Source: Callipepla californica brunnescens (Eukaryota > Chordata > Aves > Galliformes > Odontophoridae). Taken from it: a DNA stretch of 64,000 nt. This document shows, piece by piece, positions 45,887-56,700 of this stretch. Made by a program: the position numbers and the translations under genes. The notes under the pieces are model-generated. The model did not search any database, was not told where the DNA came from, and saw only the letters and a program-made list of their open reading frames with translations. Where the stretch lies: assembly GCA_023055505.1 (NCBI GenBank), contig JALIRH010000152.1, forward strand, positions 496,001 through 560,000, in the 5' to 3' direction. Position 1 is the stretch's first letter. The number at the start of each line of letters is the position of its first letter.

Positions 45887-45889
45887 TCA
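45887..45889 (-). promoter_or_regulatory. In-frame TGA between gag and pol (readthrough site)
   Basis: Minus strand reads TCT GGA TGA TGG GGA CCG. Gag and pol share this frame with no other stop. GGGGA after the stop can pair with TCCCC ten bases further on, giving a possible stem 3' of the stop. Gammaretroviruses use one suppressed stop here; the family example best known uses UAG. Confidence 0.75.
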
Positions 45890-47416
45890 TCCAGATTCCA
45901 CTTCTACTGTTAGATTATTTATTCTTCTACGGCTAGGGCACTCTCCTTCTCGGTGCCCTTTCCCTTTGCATTTGCCACATTGGTGAGTGAGAGGAGCATT
46001 ACTAGTACCATTAGGACATTCTTTACCCCAGTGTCCAAAGCCTTTGCAATCTTTACATTGATTTTTCTTCAAAAATTTATTTCTTTCTCCCTGTGACCTT
46101 GTATTCTGTATAGCTGCTACTGTCACGGTGGCTATATTTTTGCTTATTCTGCGTGTTTCCTCTGTTTCCCTATTTCGATAAGCTCTCCATGCCTCCTCCA
46201 AAAGTCTCTCTAAATCTCTAATATCTGGTTCTCGTAATTTCTGCAGTTTCTTTCGAATATCCCCTGCTGATTGTCCTATGAATAATGAAATCAATTGTTG
46301 TTGCCCTATATCTGCTGTCGGATCCAAGGTAGTGTATTTTCTCATTGCTGACCTTAATCGATCAAGAAAATCTGAAGGACTTTCTCGTCCTTGTTTAACT
46401 TCATACAAGGCTGACCAATTTACAGCCTTGGGTATTGCATTTTCTAACCCAAATTTAACCCATCTTTGATACCGCTTCAGATGTTCATATTCTACTGCAA
46501 CATTTGGGTCCCAGTTAGGGTCTTCTGTAGGGATAAAATCTTCTACCCGCCCTTGCAAAGTTCGGGCAGTGATCTGGGCCTGGACGTAAGTCCTTGCTGT
46601 TTTCAAAATTAATTGTTTTTCTGTTTCCGTGAATGCATCCAGCATTGCATCTATATCTGCCCAGTCAGGATCCTGTGTTTTTAGTATCATTTCAAATCGT
46701 TTAGCAACCCCTATCGGATCACTCCTATATTCCTGAACTACACACTTCCAATTATCTAAGTCACTTGTTGTAAACGGTATCTTAATTCTCATGGGTCCTC
46801 TAGGACCCATTGCTTGTCTAAGAGGAGCTTGTATAATCGGTCCCACCTTACTCCGGGTACGGGATGTAATAGGTGTGTAGATTCCTTCCTGAGTTTCAGC
46901 TTTCCTGTCATTATCTTTATTTTCTTGCCCTCCCTCCTTCTCCTGAGGGGGGGTGTAATCTTCCAGCCTCTCCTCCTCCATTTTTACTTTCAAACACCTT
47001 TCCCCAATACTACATGCTGAGCAGCATCGTTTCAACCTTCTGTTCTTTTCCCCTCTTTCTTTTTCCAAAGCTAATACCAAAGGATCCTGTGGAGCCCGGT
47101 TAATCCCACATTCTTTTTGCCATTCTGGGTGATTTCTCAAGGTAAAGAACATATCTGCATATGCTACTTCATCCCATTTACTCTCCCGTCTTAAAAACAA
47201 CATTAGCTGAAGAAGCGTGTTATAATTCAGTGTCCCATTAAGAACCCAGCTTTCCCCATCCCCCAATTTGTACAGTAACCACCATTGATTACAATACTTG
47301 ATGAGTGTTTTCTTATTCAATGTTCCCCCTGGTTCTCCAGCGATATTTTTCCAGTGAGCCAAAATACAACCCAAGGGGGTCTTTTTCGGGACTTCTTTAG
47401 AAACCCTTTGTCCCAT
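45887..47416 (-). CDS. gag: Gag polyprotein of the provirus, intact
   Basis: 509 residues. It starts MGQRVSKE, with Gly2 for myristoylation. The matrix is followed by a charged, Pro-containing linker (YTPPQEKEGG). The capsid has a major homology region (KQGRESPSDFLDRLRSAM, about 355-372). The nucleocapsid has two CCHC knuckles, CKDCKGFGHWGKEC and CGKCKGKGHREGEC. No PPPY or PTAP motif was seen; YTPP is the closest to a late domain. The length is normal for gamma-type Gag. The ATG is the first in-frame Met after the leader. Confidence 0.9.
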   Translation of the reverse strand: MGQRVSKEVPKKTPLGCILAHWKNIAGEPGGTLNKKTLIKYCNQWWLLYKLGDGESWVLNGTLNYNTLLQLMLFLRRESKWDEVAYADMFFTLRNHPEWQKECGINRAPQDPLVLALEKERGEKNRRLKRCCSACSIGERCLKVKMEEERLEDYTPPQEKEGGQENKDNDRKAETQEGIYTPITSRTRSKVGPIIQAPLRQAMGPRGPMRIKIPFTTSDLDNWKCVVQEYRSDPIGVAKRFEMILKTQDPDWADIDAMLDAFTETEKQLILKTARTYVQAQITARTLQGRVEDFIPTEDPNWDPNVAVEYEHLKRYQRWVKFGLENAIPKAVNWSALYEVKQGRESPSDFLDRLRSAMRKYTTLDPTADIGQQQLISLFIGQSAGDIRKKLQKLREPDIRDLERLLEEAWRAYRNRETEETRRISKNIATVTVAAIQNTRSQGERNKFLKKNQCKDCKGFGHWGKECPNGTSNAPLTHQCGKCKGKGHREGECPSRRRINNLTVEVESG

Positions 47417-47475
47417 ATTTGGTTGTTTATTTCAGTTGCTCTTATTATATTCTGGGATTTGCTATAAGAATCCTC

Positions 47476-47682
47476 TTGCTGAGCAATGGAATCTGCCTAC
47501 TTCCCCAGGGCACGGGAACACCGAATTCCCTGGGCAAGAGCTGTGACCAATATCTCTCAGCAAGACAGGGGCTTTTACTTCTGTATTGCTGAGCAATGGA
47601 ATCTGCCTACTTCCCCAGGGCACGGGAACACCGAATTCCCTGGGCAAGAGCTGTGACCAATATCTCTCAGCAAGACAGGGGT
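47476..47682 (-). repeat. Tandem duplication in the proviral leader
   Basis: Two copies of a block of about 97 bp (47476-47572 and 47586-47682, period 110) that read the same by eye, including gcacgggaacaccgaattcc. They lie between the splice-donor region and gag, where packaging signals are usual. Confidence 0.85.
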
Positions 47683-47934
47683 TTTACACAGGGAGTGGAA
47701 TTCCACAAGCAACGTTTTCACAGCACAAACATTTAACAATTACACAGACAGTAATGATAGCAAACACAATTCCTAGAAGTACGGAAAAGAAATATAATCC
47801 AGACATTTACTCTTTTCAGTAGTCACTTTCATGGCAAGCCCCTCCTGGCAGTACAACGTTACAATGACAGTTCTACCCTAAATTGTAAATGTCCTTCCTG
47901 GCGGCTACCGTGCCAGGGCCTAATTCCCTTCTAA

Positions 47935-48108
47935 GCAGAATCACGGTTTCCGTCCCGTGCCGAAATAATTCGGTGCCGTAAGGGAACCCCCGTTAACTTT
48001 CAGGCAGAATCACAGTTTCCATCCCGTGCCAAACCAGCTCGGTGCCCTGTTACAGGCAGAGTCACGGTTTCCGTCCCGTGCCGAACTAGTTCAGTGCCCT
48101 CAGGGCTG
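47935..48108 (-). repeat. Threefold imperfect repeat with hairpins in the leader
   Basis: Three units of about 53-66 bp start near 47936, 48001 and 48054, each with a tcacggtttccgtcccgtgcc core. Two carry self-complementary loops: CCGAA/TTCGG around 47968, and the perfect palindrome gaactagttc around 48085. Position and shape suggest dimerisation or packaging stem-loops. Confidence 0.7.
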
Positions 48109-48149
48109 ATACACAGTCTTATGCCGCGCACTCTGCGTTGCCCAACCCG

Positions 48150-48155
48150 ACTTAC
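48150..48155 (-). promoter_or_regulatory. Candidate major splice donor
   Basis: Minus strand CTCGTAAGTCGG contains a GTAAGT donor about 225 bases after the PBS, suitably placed for the spliced env mRNA. No functional evidence. Confidence 0.4.
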
Positions 48156-48361
48156 GAGTGCCTTTTACCCAAGGCCTTTACCAAAGAAAAGAATCAGAGA
48201 AGGAAAGAGAGTAGAAACCAGACCTAGGGAATACCTTTTCCAGAGGATCTTGTCTGCTCCCGTGATGACCCTCCTGAGAGCTGGAGTCCCCCTCCGGACA
48301 AGCTGCCGGTGGGCGCCTGGGGAGTCCCCCTCTCAGCGGGTCCTGCAGTCGAGCAGAGAGG

Positions 48362-48379
48362 CTCCTGCCTGGCTCGCCA
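48362..48379 (-). other. Primer binding site, tRNA-Arg type
   Basis: Minus strand tggcgagccaggcaggag, two bases after the 5' LTR end. It is complementary at 17 of 18 positions to the 3' end of vertebrate tRNA-Arg(ACG) as I recall that tRNA. Confidence 0.65.
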
Positions 48380-48381
48380 AT

Positions 48382-48810
48382 TGATGCCGAGAAATCCGAC
48401 AAAATAACTTGACACACCAATGCAATATGTCAAGCAGGTATTCCCTTTATTACAGCGCTGGGTGCATGGGGGATCTCTCCACCAAACATGCACACCAAAG
48501 AGAGAAACGAGTACATATTTAAAGGTATAGCACATACATATTCATCACATTCCAAACTCTGGTTATTGAGGGGATTAAACCTAAGGGTCTGTTTTGTTGT
48601 AAATTTTCAAACCCTGAAGGGGGAGAGCTCCTCACCATTAAGAATGGCATCTGTTTGATTATCTTGTTGGGACGCCAGGATGTCTGTCCTGCTTTCTTAT
48701 CTGTTTGTGTAACACATCTGGCCCAACAGATAAATCAGCAGGGAGTAGCACCTTTGTTTCTGGATGATTTACAGTTGTCTTTACTGTAGAGAAGCTGTTC
48801 TCATGATTCA
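48382..48810 (-). repeat. 5' LTR of the provirus
   Basis: 429 bp, no difference from the 3' LTR seen. TATA-like TTTAAATA lies at about 48521 and AATAAAG at about 48451 on the minus strand. It drives the proviral transcript toward lower coordinates. Confidence 0.92.
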
Positions 48811-49020
48811 CCATAATGAAGCCTTTCTGAAGCCTTGATAAAAGGGAACGTTAAAGAAAACGTCCCTGCATCGTTTTCCTCTGTTCCAGCTGCTCTGATA
48901 CTCTGACCTTCCTTCCTCATTCAAGTTCTCCAACCTCTCGACTCGGTTGCACGCAGTGCCTGTCTTCCAATCCCCCATTCGCAGCCAGAGCTTTCCCCCG
49001 CAGCGCTTGAGGGGATTCTA

Positions 49021-49480
49021 GGTCACCATACCGCGGCCCCGGCCCGCCTCAGGCCGTGTCCCGCCGCTCCGTTCCCGTGAGGAGAAACGGAGCGAACGGC
49101 CTCACCGCGGCTCCCGGAGCAGTGTCCGTCCGCTCCCGCGAGGGCTGAGGGCGTTGTGAGCGCGGAGCGTCTCCCGAGTCTCGTGAGAGCGGTGCCAGGA
49201 GGTGCCCCGCGCTCTGCTCTGTGCACCCGAGCTCAGGCTGGGAGAGGCTTCCCATCGGAGCCCTGTCCGGAGGTGCCCGGAGGGGCGAAGTGTGTCCGCT
49301 GGGCTGCTCCGCGTGTGCCCATCGCCTGCTCCGGTGCGGTCGCGTTCTTTGGCGCCGTTCCCGCAGTGCGCCGAGGTGAACTCGTACCTGAGTGCCGAGC
49401 CCTGTGTAGGAGCACGAAAAAGGACAGAAATGCGTCTTTACTGAAGACTTGCCGTTATTTTCAGCTGGTAGACGTTTAAC
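49021..49480. promoter_or_regulatory. CpG-rich block, possible promoter
   Basis: GC-rich with dense CpG (ccgcggccccggcccgcc, gcgcggagcg, ggtgcggtcgcg), in contrast to the AT-rich DNA before it. Open frames on both strands here are composition artefacts. No transcript start can be assigned. With the KRAB exon near the other side of the provirus, it may be the promoter of a disrupted neighbour gene. Confidence 0.45.
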
Positions 49481-49537
49481 TAATTTCTGCCTTTTCTGGC
49501 TGTGCGGGTGCTGTTTGAATCCCATGAGTCCTGCCTT

Positions 49538-49558
49538 TTTTTTTTTTTTTTTTTTTTT
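49538..49558. repeat. Poly(T) tract followed by a G run
   Basis: About 20 T followed by about 8 G; marks the start of the G-rich minisatellite-like region. Confidence 0.8.
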
Positions 49559-50450
49559 GGGGGGGTGATGTTATTGGATTTGGGAGGGCGTAGGGAGTCC
49601 CATTGGCATTGGGGAATTTTGGAGGGGTCACAGGGGTCCCATGGAGGTTAAGGGATTCTGAGGGGACACGAGGGATCCCGTTGGAGCTGGGGATTCCTAG
49701 GGGTGCTATTTTTTAGGGGTGTGGGGGGGAATCCCGTAGGAGCTGGGTGGTTCCAGGGTTTGCAGACCTGCAGACTGAAGCTCCTGATCCAACCCTCCCC
49801 TCTTGTCCCCCTGGCAGCCCCTCAAGAGCCCTCAGTGGCCCTCAGTGACTCCAGGAGCCCGTGGCCTGTGGCAGGATGCAACAGGACCACTCCTGGACCA
49901 CACTTGGTGGTTTTGGTGGTCGGGGGCTGTCACCTTCCTGCAGGTTCTGGGGATCTTCAATCTCCCCCCATTTCAAGAGGGGAGTGACGACATAGAAAGG
50001 GACATGATGATGCTCAGAGGAGGTGACGGGGACATGGCTATGGTGGCCTTGGAGATACCAGGACGTGTGGGAAGCCCAGAATCACCATGTGTGGTCATGG
50101 TGGCTTTGGGGATCCCAGAATCAACAGTGGGGAGCTCCCCATGGGAACACCAGGATCCCTTTGTGTGGTTGAGATGGCTTTGGGGACACCAGGAACTGTC
50201 ACCGGCCCACTGGGAAGTGACATGTAAGGGACAGAGCCGAAGTGACATATAGGGACACAGAAGGGATGTGAAAGGGACACATGAGAAGGAGATACACAGG
50301 GACATGGAGTGGAAGGGGAACAGATGTGAGAAAGGCACACAGGAGGGGATGTGTGAGGATTCTGTTGACACATTAGGGATAAAGTCACGTGGAGCCAGAA
50401 CCTTGTCACATGATAACACTTTTATAAAATAAAACCATTTTTATAAAACA
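49559..50450. repeat. G-rich degenerate minisatellite-like DNA
   Basis: Repeated phrases such as ggggtcccatggagg, gggatcccgttggagctgggg and gtggccttggagatacca, with loose periodicity. Similar G-rich spacer DNA is common around genes on avian microchromosomes. No coding region is supported on +. Confidence 0.5.
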
Positions 50451-50469
50451 AAACGGTTTTCCCATTTTT

Positions 50470-51612
50470 ATTGGGAAGTATTTATACAGGAAGGGCATCC
50501 CAGTCCCTTGAGGTGTTTAGGGGATGCACAGAGGTGACAGTGAGGTGATATTCAGTGACAGCCCTCACTCCATTGGTGGTTGGAATGGTGGTCCCGAAGT
50601 CCCTGTTTGCTGTCTCCATGATCCCATGATTGTCCCATGATTGTGTTGGTGCCCCTGGTCCCTGATGAATGTGTTTGTCCCATAGCACAGCCCCGGTGGC
50701 AGCAGCCTGGGGAGGACGTTGGTGGCCTCTTGGCAGCTCTGGGTGACCTTGGTGGCCTCAGTGACACTGGAAGTGGCCAACAGGCTCCGAACACCCCACA
50801 GTGTTGCCAGGAGGTGCTCCTGGGCCATCCCACAGCACCTCAGCCACCAGCACCAGCTCCTTGGGAACAGCCATGGCCCCGGTGGTGGCCTGGGGGACAT
50901 CAGGGCCATGATCTCCAGTAGTGACATGCAACATGGCTTTGATGTCCCTGAGGCAGTGGTCCACATGACTGTGGTAGTTGCAGGCCCCCATACAGGCTGC
51001 TACCAACTGCTCTAGGAGCCCATGGGCCACTGCTGCATGCTGTCCCCTCTCCTTGGCTGCCACTGCTGCCACCTCCTCAGTGGCCTTGCTGGCTGCCTGT
51101 AGCTCTTCCCTGGCCTCTGCCACCTGTGCATCATGAGCTGCCACCACCTCTGCCACCACGGTCACCTCTGAGGGCAACGCCACCACCCTGGTGTTAGCCA
51201 TCAACTCCTTGAGTGCTTTGTCCTCCCGTGTCACTGCTTCCACCAGGTGGCCCTTTGAGGCCTCAGTGGTGGCCCTGGCAGCGGCCACAGTCCTATAGGC
51301 ATCCCTCAGGCGTGCAGCATCCTCCTGCAGTTTGGCCCAGATGTCCTTCACTGCAGTCACTGCCTTCTGCCATGAGTCGGTGAAGGCTGTGGGGGCACCG
51401 GTCTGTTCCTTGGTGGCCCGCAGGGCACATCGTAGGAGGGTGGCATTGCCATCTGGGTGCATCATGGCTCTGCGCACGCCAGAGCTGAAGGTCAGCAGCC
51501 TGGCCCGCAGTGAGCGCACGTCCCCTCGTAGGGAAATGTCTCCAGGGATGGGCCCCAATTTGCCCAAGGTGGCCACCACAGTCACCAGGGGCTGCAGCAG
51601 CTCTGGGGACAC
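50470..51612 (-). CDS. Unrecognised Ala/Val/Glu-rich coiled-coil exon, with poly(A) signal
   Basis: On the minus strand a tctcatccgcag acceptor (51613 and up) precedes VSPELLQPLVTVVATLGKL. About 285 codons follow to a TGA at 50758. The middle is a likely coiled coil (WAKLQEDAARLRDAYRTV, then long Ala/Glu/Val helices with few Pro), with MLHVTTGDHGPDV near the end. After about 50830 another frame carries similar-quality sequence (SLLATSSVTEATKVTQSCQE), so a late frameshift is possible. An AATAAA on the minus strand at about 50470 would serve as the poly(A) signal. The family is not recognised; it looks like a last exon of a multi-exon gene. Upstream decayed relatives lie at 52600-53540. Confidence 0.5.
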
Positions 51613-51779
51613 CTGCGGATGAGAACATGACAGGGGGTGGTCTTCCCACATCCTCCATATCGTCCCTGCTGTCCCCACCAGGTCTCTATCAGGTCCCCTC
51701 TTCCTGATGATAGCGCCAAGCTCTGTCCCCTGGTCCCCATGTCTCCAGGTCAAGGCCAGACACCCCATCCTCTCTGACC

Positions 51780-52010
51780 CCTTCCCACTATGCTGCCACC
51801 ATCAACTGCTGTCCCCTCAATCACCACTACTGTCCCCCAGCCACCTCCTGTTCCCTTGTTTCCTTTGCCACTCCCTGTCCCCCGATCCCCTTTTCCCTGA
51901 TGTCACCTCCCAAACTGTCCCCTTGTCCCATCAGCCACCTCCTGTCCCCTGGTCCCTTTTGCCACCCCTTTCCCCCCCTCCGTCCTCCCCCTCCCCGCCC
52001 CCATCCCTGT
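51780..52010. repeat. C-rich minisatellite-like intron sequence
   Basis: Repeats of cacctcctgtccc and similar phrases (ccagccacctcctgttccc, tcagccacctcctgtcccc). It lies just upstream, on the minus strand, of the coiled-coil exon. Confidence 0.55.
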
Positions 52011-52599
52011 CCCTAGAACAGCGCTGCACTTTGTCCCACCTCAGAGGGTCCAATAGTCCTGGTGACATCCCTTGTCCACATGGGTGGTGGCAGCAAGGTG
52101 ACAATACGTCGGTCTCAAGGTCGTCGCTTTCAGGCTGGATTGCACAGAAAACCGAAACTAACAAATCAGTGCAGTCAGCAGCAATTGGTGCTACAGCAGA
52201 AAATGAATAGTAGTAAATATGAAAGCAGATTACTAAAACAGCCTATTTTGAGCCATTTCTTCACAAAATAAGGGAATCATCATTAAATTTGAGGCTAGGA
52301 CCTATGGGTCCATCACTGTGGATACCAGGAGCAGGGATTCAGCTGACCTCGGAAACAGCGAAAAGAAGGAAAACGAATCCAAAATGGGGCTGGGCGCTGC
52401 CGCAAGGAAGTGCAAAGGGAAAGGGAAAGCTTCCTGCAGAGCCAGGAGACGACTGGCTGGAAATACGCAGCGTGGGGGCATGCAGCATTCTGTTCCATTT
52501 CTGATTTTCCAGGAGGGAGATTCCCCCTTTTCCAGAGTTCTTCCTCATTTTCAGAGTTATTTTTCCACTTTTCCTCCTCATCTCCTGACCACCCACTGC

Positions 52600-53540
52600 C
52601 CCCAGTGCCCCCTCATCTCCCCAGTAGCTCCCGATATCCCCCAGACCCCAAGGATGTTCTCAGCACATACTCATCACAGCACCTGTGGTGATCCCAGTTT
52701 TGTCCTTGACACTTCCCCAGTGCCTCCAGTGTTGTCCTGGCATGTCCCCACAATGTCCTCCAGGATCTGAGGGCATTACTGACGACAATCTCGAGTTCTT
52801 TAGAGGGACATTTTGGGGCATTCCCCCTCCTGCTGTCCCCATGTAGCCACCATATTCCCAACCCTAAGTGACAAACTAGAGGCTCAGTGTTCAATGTGTC
52901 CTTGAAGATTATTGGGGGGCATGGGACAGCGACACCCAGCTGTCCCCAGCGCCCACAGGCTCCTGTGTCCCCACATCTCCCCTTTGTCCCTGATGGGACA
53001 GGCTGTCCTCCAGACAAGGAGGTCCCACCTAGTGTCCTCAGATGGGACAGAGAGACATCCCAGTGTCCCCATCTGTACAGGTCTCTTGGCAGACCCTCCA
53101 GCACTCAGTCCCCTCCTCGTCCTTCAGCACTGTCTCTAAGGCCACCACAGTGACCTCCAAGGCTCGAGTGCTGGCAGGAGATATTGGGTCACCTCCAGGT
53201 CGTGGGTGACAGCAGCCACCAGAATCTGGAGGTGGTTAGTCATTTTCTCCAACACCTCCCTAATGGTGGAAGCAGCATCAATGGCTTTTCTGGCCTTGGT
53301 GGCAGCGGTGGTGTTGGTGGCAGCAGTCCAGGCCAGGTGTGATAGTGGGACATTTGGTGACGCTGTTGGCTGATGGTGGTAGTCCTGTGGCTCTCAGATT
53401 TTTCCACAGCCCACAGGGCCATCCGGCAGAGGATGATGACAGTGGCCAGGCAAGGGACAAGGTGGCTTTCCTGTGTCACCCTCAGTGCATCCCACACCAC
53501 ATCCAGGGGACACTGGGGTGACACTGGGGTGTCAAGGGGG
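52600..53540 (-). pseudogene. Decayed relatives of the coiled-coil exon
   Basis: Minus-strand frames at 53240-53524 (WDALRVTQESHLVPCLAT, MALWAVEKSESHRTTTIS) and 52613-52800 (SNALRSWRTLWGHARTTLE) resemble parts of the 51612-50758 exon, for example its CALRATKEQTGAPTAFT segment. Frames change repeatedly. Either upstream exons of the same gene or a broken paralogue. Confidence 0.3.
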
Positions 53541-53559
53541 ACAGGGACGTTACCTCATG

Positions 53560-53710
53560 TCCCTCATCCCCTCCTGGTGTCCTTTGTTCCCTCCCAGTGT
53601 CCCCATCCTCTTTCATTGTTTTGTGTCCCCTCCCAATGTCCCCATCCTCTCCCAGTGTCCCCTCATCCCCTCCCATTGTTCCCATTCTCTCCCAGTGTCC
53701 CCTGATCCAT
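53560..53710. repeat. C/T-rich minisatellite
   Basis: Units close to tcccctcccagtgtccccatcc repeated about six times with variation. Confidence 0.7.
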
Positions 53711-53719
53711 ACTGGTTGC

Positions 53720-56700
53720 CTCTATACTGGTCTGTTCTGGACAGCGGGGCTCTTCCTTGAGCCTTGACTTCCTTGACACTTCTCCTTAAAAAAGAAAATG
53801 CCCAAAAGAAATAGCTGAATAATTGCAATAGAGCATTTAATTTAAGCTGACGGCTATACATAAAACAAGTGAGAAAATGTTTCACCATTAGGATTGCTGC
53901 AAAAGGAGATCCTGACTAAATAAAAAAGGCTCTCAAGTCACACATCTCTGCTGCAAAGTCCTCTTTTCTCCCTCACCTACAGCAGTAATTCTGCGTTCTT
54001 TGGCAACCAAACTTTCCTGTACTTTAAAGCATTAATTTGAAAAAATATGTCCACCAGATTAGTTCAAAAGTGACAATAATGATGCTTAACAGAAGTACAG
54101 CGCACATACAAAGGTTTGCAGCTAGGGGATGGTGCAGGGGAGAACACCACGGTCTGTTAAGCAGTAACATTTTTACTCCCTTAACGCTATCACTCTCTTA
54201 AGCTGTGCCAAATAAAAAACTGATCAAGAGAAGCAGATTCCTGTTACCGGTCGACAGTCATAGCATAACAGTAAGGAAAACCTTTTAGTTACGTAGGCAC
54301 ATCTTCTGCTAGATGCACAGTATGAGACACTAGAAATATCAGCTGGTTGGCTTAAGTCGAACAGGGAGGTAAGATACCAAGAAACAGAATAACAAGACGT
54401 ACTGTCAGATGGTCTGAAGTGCTAGAGAAAAGGCTGAACAAAGATCAAATTTAGCACTTTAAATTTCAACACAAAATGTCCTGTGTGAATATATGTAAAA
54501 TACCAAGCATCCCTACAATATCATCTTCCTACATTACTATGCACGTTTCGTATCATAAAGGCGCTGCAGGGAATCATTAAAGGCTCAATAACACGACAGC
54601 AGTATTGAATTTACATGCAGATCACTTAATTGACATTTTATATGCATTTCACAAGCATACAAACGACTATTTGTGATATGGAATGAAATACATAATGAAG
54701 AATGAAAGCAATAATCAAGTAGATATCCAGAACTGAACTACAGTCTGAAAGGAATATAACACGCAATGACAATCTTAAATATGATGTTCTACAGACAAAT
54801 GACTGTAATTACTTCAGGTCTGCCTAACTATGACACAGCTCTTGCAGGCAGGAAAGGAAAAGCCACCTGTCCCTGAAAAAATGAATACCACTTTAAGCAA
54901 TGTTGTCACTCAGCATAAGCTAAGTCAAGTAAAAAGAACAAAATTGCTTTCTCAAAGCAATTGCTCTAGCTGTCATAACTTACAGCTCAATGACCCTGAG
55001 GTAGAATTAGCAATGTGAACAACTACTGAGTCTGACAAAGAATAATATCCACTTGCAGAACACAATACCTTCCTAAGACAGGGACATCAGGTTCCCATCT
55101 GCTAGTGATCGTGCTGAGACAGTAACGTCAATACAATTACATACAGCTTTGCTATGAACATTCACAGTATGCCCGAAGGTGTGAAATCGTATCACCATGG
55201 CAAATCAAACCATCCCAGTTGGTTTCACTTATCTAATGTAGTTACCTGGGATAACAAATACATTCATCTTACCAACACTGATCTTCGGTGACAGAGACAG
55301 AACACCAAGCACACAGAAATGCATGAGCACTTGTATGTATACATTCAGCTCGAAGAAAAAAATGCACCACATTTATCTGTTTTTATCATGCACGAGGGAC
55401 AATGCAGAAAGAGAAATAAACATCTCCAAACCGTACTCCTTCAGCTTATTAAAATCCACTGGAACTCTACATGTGAAACGTGTATCATATTGAAGTGTTG
55501 CCCCCTATGAAGTCTCCAGGGAACAACACTTTATCCCTTTGCCATTGGACAGCTGGACTCTTAGAGGTCTTTTCCAACCTTGGTGACCCTATGACTGTAA
55601 GATCTCCTGCAACGAAGTGCTGCTCCTCCTGATAGCAGCACAGGAAACAAATAAAGACTGCATGGCTCCGAGTAATTGAGCAGACATGATACCACCAGAT
55701 CAGTAATTTCTCTAGTTACAGAACTATCCACACCAGTGATTCTCGTCCAACTTTGCAGATTCAAATAAAAACAAAAAACGAATCAGCAAACACACGCTCT
55801 TCTGACAGAAATAATTTGAAATGCTTGATTTCTTTGCAATCCATGAAATGTATTTAAGTTTGTATCTGAGTGCAATTAAAAACAAGCCCAGAGATGACTG
55901 GAAGACATATGAGGGCTCTTGTGAAAGATAACCGCAGCAGTACTTAACCTAACGGCATACACAGGTACTCATCAGTAAGTGGTGATGGGTCACGTGCAAG
56001 GTAAATATGTTAGTCACAAAAATTGGTCACCAGGTAAAAAACATAAAGAGAAATGTGTTCTTACTATTCTGGTGTAACAATGATGAATCTGAAAACACCT
56101 GAAAGTTAGACATCCTATAAAAACAACAGAGTAAATTATTCAGGTAAGCTGAATGGGAATAGGTGCTAATAAACCAAAACACTGCAAAACGAAAAGAAAT
56201 GAAAAGATATAAACAAATACAATTAAGGTAAGCTTCAAAATTCCTTTTTTTTTTATGGGCTATCTCTCTTTTGGAGGAAAAGGGTCAATGCTGCTGAGCA
56301 GTCCCATTTCTATAAAGCTCAGCAGAGCTGCGTTCAGTCCTTTAAAAACACATTTAAAAATTCACCTTGTAAAAACTAAGCCAAGTGACAGCAGACTAAT
56401 GTTCACTCAGCTTTTGTAAATGGAAATCTTTAACGTGCCCTTTGTACTGAATGAAGAATATCATATATGCTTTATGAGTGCACAAAGAATTTCTTTAGAC
56501 CTACTGAGTAGTTTTAAATTGGAAGGATTTAAGTAACAAGAAAAAGTGCTTCGGTAGGGGGAACACTGAGCTGCTGAGAGAAAAAAAATATCTACAGTCT
56601 CTAACCAGAAAGCATCCACGTTCAGAGACACAATAATTTTTTTCAGAGCTCCAACTCTGAACTCTAAACAGCTACAAATAAATGTAAAAAACGTTCCTTT

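Larger units (their letters stand above)
40536..48810 (-). mobile_element. Complete gammaretrovirus-like endogenous provirus
   Basis: 8275 bp on the minus strand: 5' LTR (48382-48810), PBS, leader, gag, TGA, pol, env, polypurine tract, 3' LTR (40536-40964). The flanks carry the 4-bp duplication ccat (40532-40535 and 48811-48814). The LTRs are identical by eye. Gag starts with a myristoylation-type MGQ, has a major homology region and two zinc knuckles. Pol runs from protease to integrase in one frame, and env overlaps the pol end by 8 bases. The gag-stop-pol layout, 4-bp duplication and CX6CC Env place it with ERV1/gamma-type elements. All frames are open, so the insertion is recent. Confidence 0.92.

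Noticed and set aside
49156..49479. 107-codon + frame in the CpG-rich block
   Set aside because: Overlaps equal-length frames on the other strand; Arg/Ala/Pro-rich composition from GC content and no domain.
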